From Ruminococcaceae bacterium UBA1375 (GTDB lineage: Bacteria; Bacillota; Clostridia; Oscillospirales; Ruminococcaceae), in the NCBI GenBank assembly GCA_002305795.1, contig DBRF01000003.1, forward strand, positions 1 to 35,882: a stretch of DNA of 35,882 nt. The letters run 5' to 3'. Every line of letters begins with the position of its first letter. Position 1 is the first letter of the stretch. Below the pieces are notes generated by a model. The model was given only the letters and a program-made list of their open reading frames with translations. It did no database searches and was not told where the DNA came from. The translations under genes and the position numbers were made by a program. Positions 16,361-24,348 of this stretch are shown here, piece after piece.

Positions 16361-16825
16361 ATGAAACCCATGAAGGAATCGGAAGCACTGTTTTGCAGCC
16401 ACTACCTCCGCTGCCGCAACGTCCGGGAGGCCGCCTCCCTGGCGGGACTTCCCGGCGGGGAAGGGGAGGGGTACCGGCTGCTGGGGCAGAGGCGGGTGCA
16501 GCGCCGGTTAAGCCAAACCGGTTTTGAACCGCTGCTGGAGCTGGCCCAGGCGGGGCTGCGGCGGCTGGCCTTTGGCAGCAACGCCGACGGCATCCGGCTG
16601 GCCCTCACTCCGCCGGAGCAGGCCCTGGAGCAGCTGGAGCACTGGGACCTGTTCGGGGTCAGCGCCGTGAAGCGGGGCAAGGACGGGGGCGTGGAGGTGC
16701 AGTTTTACAACCGCTTTGAGGCTCTGGAACTGCTCTGCCGCCTGGGCCAGGAACAGGAGCAGGCCAAAGACGGGCTGAGCTTCTGCCGGGCTTTGGAAGC
16801 CGCCGCCGGGGAGGAGGAGGAATGA
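16361..16825 (+). CDS. terS: Phage terminase small subunit
   Basis: A 154-residue protein opening a sixteen-gene morphogenesis cluster. The N-terminal part (SEALFCSHYLRCRNVREAASLAGLP) is the helix-turn-helix of small terminases, where the pattern of a short conserved leader followed by 'xNxxEAAxxAG' binds the packaging-initiation DNA. The C-terminal part VQFYNRFEALELLCRLG matches the conserved end of PBSX-type small subunits. It recruits the large subunit to DNA. The ATG at 16361 has GAAAGGGGGG upstream; a longer frame begins in T-rich non-coding sequence and is rejected. Its stop overlaps the large subunit start (ATGA). Confidence 0.85.
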   Translation: MKPMKESEALFCSHYLRCRNVREAASLAGLPGGEGEGYRLLGQRRVQRRLSQTGFEPLLELAQAGLRRLAFGSNADGIRLALTPPEQALEQLEHWDLFGVSAVKRGKDGGVEVQFYNRFEALELLCRLGQEQEQAKDGLSFCRALEAAAGEEEE

Positions 16826-18123
16826 ACTCCCTGACCCACTTTTCCAAAAAGCAAAGGCAGCTTCTCACCTGGTGGTGCCGGGAAAGCCCCTACCGGGACT
16901 GCCAGGCAGTGATCTGCGACGGGGCGGTGCGCAGCGGAAAAACCTTCTGCATGGGGCTGAGCTTTGCCTGCTGGGCCATGAGCCGGTTTACCGGGGAAAA
17001 CTTTGCCCTCTGCGGCAAAACGGTCAGCGCCCTGAAGCGCAACCTCACCGACCGGCTGCTGGAACAGCTGAAAAGTTTAGGCTTCGGGGTGGAGTACCGG
17101 GTGAGCCAAAGCCGGTTCACTCTGCGCTGCCGGGGCCGGGAAAACCGGTTCTACCTTTTCGGCGGCAAGGACGAATCCAGCGCTTCCCTGATCCAGGGCA
17201 TGACCTTGGCGGGGGTGCTGCTGGACGAGGTAGCCCTGATGCCCCGGTCTTTTGTGGAGCAGGCATTGGCCCGCTGTTCGGTGGAGGGCAGCCGGTTCTG
17301 GTTTAACTGCAACCCGGAAGGCCCCAGCCACTGGTTTTTCCGGGAGTGGGTGAGCCAGGCCCAGAAAAAGCACGCCTTGCACCTGCACTTTACCATGGAG
17401 GACAATCCCTCCCTTTCCCCGGCCATGCGGCAGCGTTACCGGGAGCTTTATCAGGGGGTGTTTTACCGGCGGTTTGTGCTGGGGGAGTGGGCGGCGGCCC
17501 AGGGGCTGGTGTACCCTATGTTCGAAATGTCCCGCCATGTGTTTACGGATGCGCCGGGGGTGGCAGGAAGATATGTGTCCTGCGACTACGGCACCATCAA
17601 TCCCATGTCTATGGGGCTTTGGGGACAGCAGGACGGGGTGTGGTACCGGCTAAAAGAATACTACTACGATTCCCGCCGGGAAAACCGCCAGCTCACCGAC
17701 CAGGAGTATTTATCCGCTTTGGAACAGCTCATCGGCGCCCATCCGGTGGAGGCAGTGATTATCGACCCCAGCGCCGCCAGTTTTTTGGAGTGCGTCCGAC
17801 GCACCGGGCGCTGGAAGGTACTGAAAGCCAAAAACCAGGTGCAAGACGGGATCCGCCGGGTGAGCACCATGCTGGGTCAGGGACGGCTGAAATTCCACGT
17901 CAGCTGCACCGACACCATCCGGGAGTTTTCCCAGTACGTCTGGGAGGATTCCGGCCAGGGAGAAGCCCCCAAAAAGGAGCACGACCACGCCATGGACGAC
18001 ATCCGCTACCTGGTAAGCACCCTGGCGGACCGGGGGGAAGGGGCCTTTTTTGTGGCCAGCAATCCCCGTCCCGCCCCACAAGAAGGAGGAGGATTCTTTG
18101 CGAAAACGAACAAAGGCACATGA
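16822..18123 (+). CDS. terL: Phage terminase large subunit (PBSX type)
   Basis: A 433-residue DNA-packaging motor with an intact ATPase and nuclease. The Walker A motif is GAVRSGKT (34-41), Walker B is VLLDE (132-136) and the coupling segment is FNCNP (161-165). The nuclease acidic residues are D255 (SCDYGT), D315 (VIIDPSA) and D388/D392 (HDHAMDDIRY). All key residues are present, so the protein looks able to package DNA; this argues against a pure tailocin, which needs no terminase. It overlaps terS by 4 bases and the portal gene by 26 bases. Confidence 0.95.
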   Translation: MNSLTHFSKKQRQLLTWWCRESPYRDCQAVICDGAVRSGKTFCMGLSFACWAMSRFTGENFALCGKTVSALKRNLTDRLLEQLKSLGFGVEYRVSQSRFTLRCRGRENRFYLFGGKDESSASLIQGMTLAGVLLDEVALMPRSFVEQALARCSVEGSRFWFNCNPEGPSHWFFREWVSQAQKKHALHLHFTMEDNPSLSPAMRQRYRELYQGVFYRRFVLGEWAAAQGLVYPMFEMSRHVFTDAPGVAGRYVSCDYGTINPMSMGLWGQQDGVWYRLKEYYYDSRRENRQLTDQEYLSALEQLIGAHPVEAVIIDPSAASFLECVRRTGRWKVLKAKNQVQDGIRRVSTMLGQGRLKFHVSCTDTIREFSQYVWEDSGQGEAPKKEHDHAMDDIRYLVSTLADRGEGAFFVASNPRPAPQEGGGFFAKTNKGT

Positions 18124-19231
18124 TTCCCGCTGGGGGATCATCCAAACCCGTCCCCGTCCCCTGTGGGCTGGAGAGGGCAGCGTACCCCTGGCTCCCGCCG
18201 CCTATCCGGTGCTGCTGGGGATCCGCCAGGCCATCCCCATGGTGGACGCCGCCCTGCGGCGGCTGGTGCGGCTGGCGGGGGGTGTGAAGATCACCTGTGG
18301 GGACCCCGGCATTCAGCAGAGGCTGGAGGAGTTTTTAAGCCGGGTGCCGGTCAACGGCATCAACCACGGTCTGGGCAGCTTTCTGGACGGCCATTTGGAC
18401 AGCATGCTCACCTACGGCAACGGGGTGGGGGAAATGGTCACCGATGAGGCCGGTACCCAGATTCTGGGGCTGTTCAACGCCGACCCTTCCATTCTCCGGG
18501 TGAAGGAGGACAGCGACCCCTTGGAGCCGGACTTTCTGGTGCAGCAAGGGGTGGAGTACCGGCCGGTGGAGAACAAACAGTGGCTGCTCTACTCCGCCCA
18601 CGACCCCGCCCCGGGACAGATTGTGGGCCGCAGTGTGCTGGAAGGGCTGCCCGCCGTCAGCGAGACCCTGACGGTGATTTTCCGCAGCATCCGCAGCAAC
18701 TTTGAGCGGGTGGGGAACGTGCGCTATGCCGTCACCTACCAGCCCACCGCTGAGGACCAGCCCTACGCCGGGGAGCGGGCCCGGCAGATTGCCCGGGAGT
18801 GGAGCCGGGGGATGGAGAGCGCCGCCCAGGGGCAGGTGCAGGATTTGGTGGCGGTGGGGAACATCTCCATCAAGGCTATCGGCAGCGACAACCAGATTTT
18901 GGACACCGAAATTCCGGTGCGGCAGCTGCTGGAACAGATTATCGCCAAGCTGGGGGTGCCTCCCTTTCTGCTGGGGCTGAGCTGGTCCACCACCGAGCGG
19001 ATGGCACAGCAGCAGACCACCATTCTGGCCAGCGAGCTGAGCTACTACCGCCGTCTGCTGGAACCGGTGATTCAAAAGATCTGCCGCACCTGGATGGGGC
19101 TTTCCGGGGTGTATTCCCCGGTGACCCTGGAGTGGGAAGCGGTGGATTTGCAGGACCAGCTGCAACAGGCCCAGGCGGAGTACTACCGGGCCAGGGCCCA
19201 AGAAATCACGTCACAGGAGGGAAATCCATGA
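18098..19231 (+). CDS. Phage portal protein
   Basis: A 377-residue portal protein, the dodecameric ring at the capsid vertex through which DNA is pumped. It is recognised by the order of genes and by family segments: YPVLLGIRQAIPMVDAALRRLV, the middle region with DSMLTYGNGVGEMV, and LLEQIIAKLGVPPFLLGL followed by a STTERMAQQQTT helix near the C terminus. It is slightly shorter than typical portals of 420-500 residues. I start it at TTG 18098, because AAGGAGGAGG at 18083-18092 is ideally spaced; an in-frame ATG 48 bases earlier has no ribosome site. This start lies inside the large terminase gene, so translation is probably coupled. Confidence 0.9.
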   Translation: MRKRTKAHDSRWGIIQTRPRPLWAGEGSVPLAPAAYPVLLGIRQAIPMVDAALRRLVRLAGGVKITCGDPGIQQRLEEFLSRVPVNGINHGLGSFLDGHLDSMLTYGNGVGEMVTDEAGTQILGLFNADPSILRVKEDSDPLEPDFLVQQGVEYRPVENKQWLLYSAHDPAPGQIVGRSVLEGLPAVSETLTVIFRSIRSNFERVGNVRYAVTYQPTAEDQPYAGERARQIAREWSRGMESAAQGQVQDLVAVGNISIKAIGSDNQILDTEIPVRQLLEQIIAKLGVPPFLLGLSWSTTERMAQQQTTILASELSYYRRLLEPVIQKICRTWMGLSGVYSPVTLEWEAVDLQDQLQQAQAEYYRARAQEITSQEGNP

Positions 19232-20049
19232 AAGAAGGAACCATTCTCACCCAAAAAGGGGAGTTCGGGCTGGAGGATTTGGAGCAGATTCACCGCTACA
19301 CCCGCCGCCCCCTCACCGCAGCGGAGGTGTACGCCTTCCCCTTAGTCCTCTGCGACAACGAAATCGACCGGGACCAGGAGGCCTTTACCAAAGCCGCCCT
19401 GGAAACCCTGGCGGGGCTGTTTTTGGGGAAAACCGGACTGTTCGACCACCAGCACACCACCCTCCACCAAACCGCCCGGATCTACCACACCGAAGTGGTG
19501 GAGCACCCGGACCGGGTCACCCGCTGCGGGGAGGTGTACTGCACCTTAAACGCCAAGGCCTATCTGGTGCGCTGCCCGGAAACGGAGGGGCTGATCCTCT
19601 CCATCGACGGGGGCATCCGCAAGGAGGTCAGCGTCAGCTGCCAGATCACCCGAAAGACCTGCTCCATCTGCGGCGAACCGGCGGGGAGCTGTTCCCACCG
19701 GCCGGGGCAGGAATACGGGGGAAAGCCCTGCTGCATCCGCCTGGACGCCCCTTCCGACGCCTATGAGTGGAGCTTTGTGGCGGTACCCGCCCAGCGGGAA
19801 GCGGGGGTCACCAAGCAGCACGAGCAGCCCGCCCCCTGCGCCTGGCAGGAAACACCCCTCAGGAGCTGGTCAAGGGCTTTGCCCAAGCCGAGGAAGTTAC
19901 CCTCTCCGCCTCTCAGCAGGGGGTGCTCAAGGACTATCTGGAAAAACTGGAACAGTCCGCCAAGCTGGGGGAGGAGTACCACCGCAGCCTGCAAAAAGAG
20001 GTGCGGCGGCTGGCTTTTTTGGCCGACCCGGAGCTGGAAGGGGCGCTGA
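19228..20049 (+). CDS. Prohead protease, 5' reading frame of a split protease/scaffold gene
   Basis: As read, 273 residues, but only about the first 208 are genuine. They form a prohead maturation protease-like domain common in clostridial phages: YAFPLVLCDNEIDRDQEAF, GKTGLFDHQH (candidate catalytic H), GGIRKEVSVSC (candidate catalytic S), four cysteines in CSICGEPAGSCSHR, then DAYEWSFVAVPAQREAGV. Past about codon 208 (near 19850) the frame becomes a low-complexity Pro/Ser/Trp/Arg read that looks like out-of-frame sequence, while the -1 frame carries a sensible coiled-coil continuation to 20198. The gene starts four bases inside the portal gene end with GGAGGG upstream. Either one base is missing or translation shifts frame. 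Confidence 0.8.
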   Translation: MKEGTILTQKGEFGLEDLEQIHRYTRRPLTAAEVYAFPLVLCDNEIDRDQEAFTKAALETLAGLFLGKTGLFDHQHTTLHQTARIYHTEVVEHPDRVTRCGEVYCTLNAKAYLVRCPETEGLILSIDGGIRKEVSVSCQITRKTCSICGEPAGSCSHRPGQEYGGKPCCIRLDAPSDAYEWSFVAVPAQREAGVTKQHEQPAPCAWQETPLRSWSRALPKPRKLPSPPLSRGCSRTIWKNWNSPPSWGRSTTAACKKRCGGWLFWPTRSWKGR

Positions 20050-20198
20050 TGGAAGAGCTGTTTGACCAGCTTTCGGTGTCCCAGTGCAAGGCGCTGTGCC
20101 GGGTGTACCGCCGCCGGCTGGAAGGGAAGGCAAGGCGGCAGCTGGCAGGCCAGGCGAAAGAAGAAGCCAAAGAACAGAACCGATTCTTTAAAATTTGA
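19850..20198 (+). CDS. Scaffold-like 3' part in the -1 frame of the protease gene
   Basis: About 115 residues beginning NTPQELVKGF and rich in Leu, Glu, Lys and Gln (LKDYLEKLEQSAKLGEEYH, then RRLAFLADPELEGALMEEL, ending in a basic tail). It reads as a helical, probably coiled-coil scaffold domain, which in many phages is fused C-terminal to the prohead protease. The frame opens upstream at a GTG near 19767, but neither that codon nor any other plausible start has a ribosome site, so it would only be made as a continuation of the preceding frame. The exact fusion point is uncertain within about 19830-19860. The major capsid gene begins 15 bases after its stop. Confidence 0.6.
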
Positions 20199-20212
20199 AA
20201 GGAAGTGGCAGT

Positions 20213-21223
20213 ATGGCAGCATACGACAATCTGAGACTGGAAAAAGGAATGTATCAGGTAGCGGGCAAGAGCTTTACCCAGGTGTTGGAAGAGCTGGACC
20301 CCTCCCAGCAGTATCGGGGCACCCCCCTGGAGGGGCTGGACGCCTACCAGCGGCAGCTCAAACGCTTTGACATCAAGGTCAGCGGCAGGCACAGCGACTG
20401 CGTGGAGAAGTTCTTTGCCACCACCACCTCCGCCGCCCTGTTCCCGGAATATGTGAAGCGGGCGGTGAACATGGGGATGGAGAACAGCGCAGTGCTGGAC
20501 AACATCGTGGCCTCCAAAACGGTGATTGACAGCCTGGACTACCGCACCATCACCGCCGACAACACCGCAGCGGACAAAACCTTAAACGTCACCGTGGAAG
20601 GCACCGCCATGACCGAAACCACCATCAAAACCAAGGAAAACCTGGTGACCATGAAAAAGCGGGGGCGGCTGCTTATCGCTTCCTACGAAGCCCTGCGGTT
20701 CCAGCGGCTGGATTTGTTTACCGTGACCTTAAAGCAGATCGGCAACTACCTGCTGCGCACCCAGCTGGAGGACGCCGTCACCACCCTGATCGAGGGGGAC
20801 GGCAACTCCAACCCCGCCGATGAAGTGGCGGTGGCCGCCACCGGCACCCTGACCTACGCCGACCTGTTAAAGCTCTGGGGGGAATTTGAGGACTACAACA
20901 TGGACGTGCTGCTGGCGGACACCGCCGGGATGTTAAAGCTGGTCCAGCTGGAGGAGTTCCAGAATCCCCTCACCGGCTTGAACTTTGCCGGCACCGGCCA
21001 GCTCACCACCCCCATGGGAGCCCGGCTGTACCGCACCGGCGCCGTTCCCACCGGCAATATGGTGGCCTTGGACAGCACCTGCGCCCTGGAAATGGTCACC
21101 GCCGGGGATGTGATGCTGGAATACGACAAGCTCATCGACCGGCAGCTGGAACGGGCCGCCATTTCCTGCACCTACGGCTTTGCCAAAATCTTTGAGGATG
21201 CCAGCAAGGTGCTGACCCTGTAA
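20213..21223 (+). CDS. Major capsid protein
   Basis: A 336-residue protein of the HK97-fold type that forms the head shell. It follows the protease/scaffold gene as in nearly all tailed phages, has matching length, and shows a family-like pattern: a helical N-terminal arm (about 1-70), a middle beta-rich section with TLNVTVEGTAMTETTIKTKENLVTMKKRG, and a C-terminal section ending AISCTYGFAKIFEDASKVLTL. It is distantly like PBSX XkdG capsids. The ATG at 20213 is preceded by AAAGGAAG. The codon use is the same as in neighbouring chromosomal genes. The position makes the assignment fairly secure even without a strict motif. Confidence 0.85.
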   Translation: MAAYDNLRLEKGMYQVAGKSFTQVLEELDPSQQYRGTPLEGLDAYQRQLKRFDIKVSGRHSDCVEKFFATTTSAALFPEYVKRAVNMGMENSAVLDNIVASKTVIDSLDYRTITADNTAADKTLNVTVEGTAMTETTIKTKENLVTMKKRGRLLIASYEALRFQRLDLFTVTLKQIGNYLLRTQLEDAVTTLIEGDGNSNPADEVAVAATGTLTYADLLKLWGEFEDYNMDVLLADTAGMLKLVQLEEFQNPLTGLNFAGTGQLTTPMGARLYRTGAVPTGNMVALDSTCALEMVTAGDVMLEYDKLIDRQLERAAISCTYGFAKIFEDASKVLTL

Positions 21224-21246
21224 TTTCACCCAAGGAGGTCACCACT

Positions 21247-21603
21247 ATGGATGAGAACAACATTCTCGCCCAGTTCTGCCTCCTCACCGGACTGACCCAG
21301 GAGCAGGCTCAGGACTATTCCGGCCTGCTCTCGTCCGCCCGGCGGCAGGTGGAAAAGCAGCTAAACCCCCAGGCGGAGACCGAGTATGTCCAGGAAACCT
21401 TGGAGCAGCTGGCGGCGGCCATTGCCTGGCAGGGGTATTTGAATTTGCAGCAGGGGGAGGCTCCTAAGCGCATCTCTACCCCGGATTTGACGGTGGAGTG
21501 GCAGGAAAACGGAAGCCAGCAGGCGGCTGGGCAGCTTATTGCGTCCTTGCGCCAAAGTTTGGCGGACGTGCTGGAAACCGGCTTTGCCTTCCGGCTGGCG
21601 TAA
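21247..21603 (+). CDS. Head-tail connector protein (gp6-like)
   Basis: A 118-residue, mostly helical protein following the capsid gene. Size, the helical pattern (LSSARRQVEKQLNP, ETLEQLAAAIAWQGYLNL) and position match the head-tail adaptor that sits under the portal in PBSX- and HK97-type phages. There is no catalytic motif. GGAGGTC lies 8 bases before the ATG. The function is inferred from order and size. Confidence 0.65.
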   Translation: MDENNILAQFCLLTGLTQEQAQDYSGLLSSARRQVEKQLNPQAETEYVQETLEQLAAAIAWQGYLNLQQGEAPKRISTPDLTVEWQENGSQQAAGQLIASLRQSLADVLETGFAFRLA

Positions 21604-21616
21604 AGGGGGCGCACCC

Positions 21617-21934
21617 ATGAATCTGCAAAAAACCATTTTGGATTTCTTTGTCCGGTACGGCGCTTCCTTCATTACCCCGGAGGGGGAGACGGTGCATGGC
21701 TGCCTGTCCCGTGTCAGTGGAGAGGACGAGCCCAAAGAGCTGGTGCATCTTCCCCTGGGCTACCGCCCTGCCCACCGGGTGCGGCTGCTCACCCAGGGGG
21801 ATTTCCCCCTCACCGAAAACCAGACCCTCACTTCCGGCGAAACGCAGTACACTTTGGTGCTGGTCCGGCCGGAAAAGCTGGGGGAAGAGGTGCTGTACTA
21901 CAAGTCCATCGCCTATGAACAGGAGGGAGATTGA
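21617..21934 (+). CDS. Head-tail joining/stopper-type protein
   Basis: A 105-residue, beta-rich protein (RVRLLTQGDFPLTENQTLTSGE, YTLVLVRPEKLGEEVLYYKS) in the slot of the head-closure protein (XkdH-like position). It is recognised by position only. The ATG at 21617 follows AAAGGGGG; the stop overlaps the next start by one base (TGATG). Confidence 0.5.
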   Translation: MNLQKTILDFFVRYGASFITPEGETVHGCLSRVSGEDEPKELVHLPLGYRPAHRVRLLTQGDFPLTENQTLTSGETQYTLVLVRPEKLGEEVLYYKSIAYEQEGD

Positions 21935-22428
21935 TGCAGCTTGTCACCACCCTGGCAGAGCTCACCGCCCTGCTGGCCCAGCGGCTCAGCAGCCGGATGT
22001 CCCAGCTCCAGGTGTTTTTGGGGTACTCTCCTCAGTGCAGCCTGACCCCGCCCACCCAGCCGGGGCTGGCGGTGCAGATGGAAAGCGCCGCCTTTGCCCC
22101 TCTGGCCTTGGGGGACTATCTGGGGCAGGAAGAAGGGCAGTCCACCCAGGGGCGGAAGGCCCAGGTGGAGTTCCGCTTGACCTTGATCCTCCCCTTAGAG
22201 CAGATGGAGCAGGGGGAGAGCTACGCCCAAAGCCTGTTTGAAGCCCTGCTGTTCTGGGAGGGGCCGGACTGGCTGGAGCTGCGCCGCCTTCCCTTGGAGT
22301 TTCACCAACAGCAGCAGGGGTTGCTACTGCCCTTTGCCGCTAAACTGGAAGTGCTCTGCCTGCAAACCCAAACGTCCCAGCAGTTTACCAGCCTGCGCCT
22401 GGATGCGCAGTGGAAAGGAGAGGATTAA
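21934..22428 (+). CDS. Tail-completion/connector protein (XkdJ-like position)
   Basis: A 164-residue protein of unknown fold placed between the head stopper and the sheath, where minor tail or tail-terminator proteins lie. The central segment AQVEFRLTLILPLEQMEQGESYAQSLFEALLFW resembles tail terminators (XkdJ or gpU-type). A TTG one codon earlier is in frame, but AGGAGG is best spaced for the ATG at 21934. Its stop abuts the ATG of the sheath gene. Confidence 0.5.
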   Translation: MQLVTTLAELTALLAQRLSSRMSQLQVFLGYSPQCSLTPPTQPGLAVQMESAAFAPLALGDYLGQEEGQSTQGRKAQVEFRLTLILPLEQMEQGESYAQSLFEALLFWEGPDWLELRRLPLEFHQQQQGLLLPFAAKLEVLCLQTQTSQQFTSLRLDAQWKGED

Positions 22429-23415
22429 ATGGCCCTTCGACCGGGAGTGACCATCACCACCCAATACCGAACCTACGCCCAAAGCGAGGCCTACCCCATC
22501 GCCTTGTATGCCAAAGCGGCCAAAACCGCTTCCGGCATCCAGTTTATCCAGTCCCCGGCTCAGGCGGCGGCGGTGTTCGGGGACAACACCGACCAAAGTC
22601 CCCTGACCCGGCTGATTCTCCTCTGTTTGGAGGGGGGCGCTACCGGGGTGTGGGCCATGTGCCGCACCGCCGAGACTCAAACCGCCCTGGAAACGGAATT
22701 TGCCTCCTTTTTGGCCACTCAGGGGGAATTTTTAGTCACCGACGTGGAGCAGGAAAGTCTGCTCATTGCCATGATGGAGGTGCTGGAGGAGCAGGGGGTG
22801 CGGAAGATCCTCTTTGCCGCCGGGGAGGCCTCCGCCCAGCAAATCAACTCCATGCGCTGCGTGCTGGCTTGCCCCGCCGTAAAGTGGGAGGAAACCGGCA
22901 CCGTGAACCTGGCGGCGGCGGCAGCGGCGGTGTTGGTCAGCCAGAGCAGCCGGATTACCGGGGGCAACGGCGCCAAGATGGAGTTTTTCGGCTGGGTGGA
23001 GGAGTTCACCGAAGCCCAGAAAGAAGAAAAGATGGAGCAGGGCTATTCGGTGCTGGAACTGTCCGGCGGGCTTTTGACCCTGATCCGTGGCATCGACACC
23101 TGCACCCAGGATGAGCTGGGCAACACCGACTACCGGTACTTCAACCTGTCCACCCCCCTGATTCTGGACTATGTGGTGGGGGAACTGGAAAGCTACCTCA
23201 CCCCCCTGTGCCTGGGCGGGGCTACCTTGGACGGCATTGAGAGTCTTTGCGCCGCCAAGCTGATGCAGCTGGAACAGGAAGGCTACCTTTCCGCCTACGG
23301 GGCCCCCAGCGCGGTGGCGGAGGAAAGAGATCCCTCCTGCTGTTTGCTGACGGTGTCCTTTACCCCCGCCCGGAACATCGTCACCATCCAGGCCACCCTG
23401 CTGGTGCAGCTGTAA
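22429..23415 (+). CDS. Contractile tail sheath-like protein
   Basis: A 328-residue protein resembling XkdK-type tail sheaths, though short for that family (about 350-470 residues). N-terminal residues (MALRPGVTITTQYRTY) match the sheath start, which normally forms a handshake strand, and the C-terminal domain (LLTVSFTPARNIVTIQATLLVQL) has the usual donor strand for the next subunit. A middle part rich in alanine (NLAAAAAAVLVSQSS) is typical. It suggests a contractile rather than a flexible tail. It begins directly after the previous stop and is followed by the tube gene with a 12-base gap. Confidence 0.8.
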   Translation: MALRPGVTITTQYRTYAQSEAYPIALYAKAAKTASGIQFIQSPAQAAAVFGDNTDQSPLTRLILLCLEGGATGVWAMCRTAETQTALETEFASFLATQGEFLVTDVEQESLLIAMMEVLEEQGVRKILFAAGEASAQQINSMRCVLACPAVKWEETGTVNLAAAAAAVLVSQSSRITGGNGAKMEFFGWVEEFTEAQKEEKMEQGYSVLELSGGLLTLIRGIDTCTQDELGNTDYRYFNLSTPLILDYVVGELESYLTPLCLGGATLDGIESLCAAKLMQLEQEGYLSAYGAPSAVAEERDPSCCLLTVSFTPARNIVTIQATLLVQL

Positions 23416-23427
23416 GGAGGGATTTTC

Positions 23428-23805
23428 ATGAATACCTATCAAATTCCCACCTCACGGGAGATTTCCGTGACCATCAATGGGGTGCGCCAAGGGGTGGTCC
23501 AGGGCTACACCCTCCACGCCGAAAAGGAGAGCCGTTCCCTGGAAGCCTTCGGCAGCTCCCTGCCTGTGGCCACCGTCACCGGCCGGGAACAGTACACCAT
23601 CACCTTAAAGCGGCTGCTCCTTTCCCAGCAGCCCCAAGAGGACTTTTTCGATTTGGAGGACTTTACCCTGGCCATCGTCAAGCCGGAATGCCAGATTGTC
23701 TTTTCCGGCTGCCAGTGGCAGAGCATCGACCAGAGCTGCACCGTGGGGGAAAACTGTTTGGAAACGGTGACGGTGGTGGCCCAGCGAAGGATGGTGCTGG
23801 AATGA
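23428..23805 (+). CDS. Tail tube-like protein
   Basis: A 125-residue, beta-rich protein (ISVTINGVRQGVVQGYTLHAEK, REQYTITLKRLLL) following the sheath gene, where the XkdM-type inner tube always lies. Slightly shorter than XkdM (about 145-150). It would polymerise as hexameric rings under the sheath. In other contractile phages the next genes are the tail-assembly chaperone and the tape measure; here neither is present and the next gene starts only 27 bases after this stop. Confidence 0.8.
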   Translation: MNTYQIPTSREISVTINGVRQGVVQGYTLHAEKESRSLEAFGSSLPVATVTGREQYTITLKRLLLSQQPQEDFFDLEDFTLAIVKPECQIVFSGCQWQSIDQSCTVGENCLETVTVVAQRRMVLE

Positions 23806-23832
23806 GGGCGGCTGTAACAAGGAGGGAGCGTT

Positions 23833-24348
23833 TTGGCCCAGTTTTCGTATAAAGGGGAGGAATTCCCCTATTCTCCCAAGGAGATTCATCTTTCCGCCGC
23901 CAAGCGGCTGGGGCAGTTTCCCCTGGCCTTTGGGGGCACTTCCATCCAGCAGCTGGGCAAAGAGCTGCTGGAAATTTCCGGCACCGGGGAGCTTACCGGG
24001 GACCTGGCCGGGGAGTTTGCCCGGCTTTACCGGCTGTTTTCCCAGTCGGACAGCGGCATTTTGCAGCTTCCCGGCTTTTCCCCCATCCACTGCTACTTTA
24101 CCGCCCTGGAAGGGGTGGGGCAGTCCGGCCCGGCGGTGCTGGAATATCGGTTCACCTTTGTGGAGGACCCGGCTTATGCCGATATTTTGGGCGCTTCCGG
24201 GACCCGTTCGGCACAGCTGCTGGAAGGGGAAACCCTCTACACCCTGGCCCGGCGGCTGGGGGTAAACGCAGCTGAGCTGATTGCCGCCAATCCCCAGATT
24301 GCCGATCCCATGTCGCCGGAAAGGGGGAGTACGGTATGGCTGCCTTGA
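23833..24348 (+). CDS. gpU-like tail protein with C-terminal LysM domain
   Basis: A 171-residue protein. Residues 1 to about 120 resemble the gpU-type tail assembly protein (YSPKEIHLSAAKRL, GGTSIQQLGKELLEISGTGELTG, YRFTFVEDP). Residues of about 125-171 form one LysM-like repeat: LLEGETLYTLARRLGVNAAELIAAN ending VWLP. LysM binds cell-wall glycan, and in PBSX the corresponding XkdP has one too. The start is TTG at 23833 behind AAGGAGGGAG; no ATG fits. The stop overlaps the hub gene by 13 bases. Confidence 0.75.
   Translation: MAQFSYKGEEFPYSPKEIHLSAAKRLGQFPLAFGGTSIQQLGKELLEISGTGELTGDLAGEFARLYRLFSQSDSGILQLPGFSPIHCYFTALEGVGQSGPAVLEYRFTFVEDPAYADILGASGTRSAQLLEGETLYTLARRLGVNAAELIAANPQIADPMSPERGSTVWLP

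Noticed and set aside
19795..19870. Classic -1 slippery heptamer for programmed frameshifting in the protease/scaffold gene
   Set aside because: No X-XXY-YYZ site lies in the zero frame near the switch; only a CCC codon preceded by C allows single-tRNA slippage, so programmed shifting is not asserted.
23805..23833. Hidden tape-measure or chaperone gene between tube and LysM protein
   Set aside because: Only 27 bases separate the two genes, and no other frame in the cluster has the long helical pattern of a tape measure.
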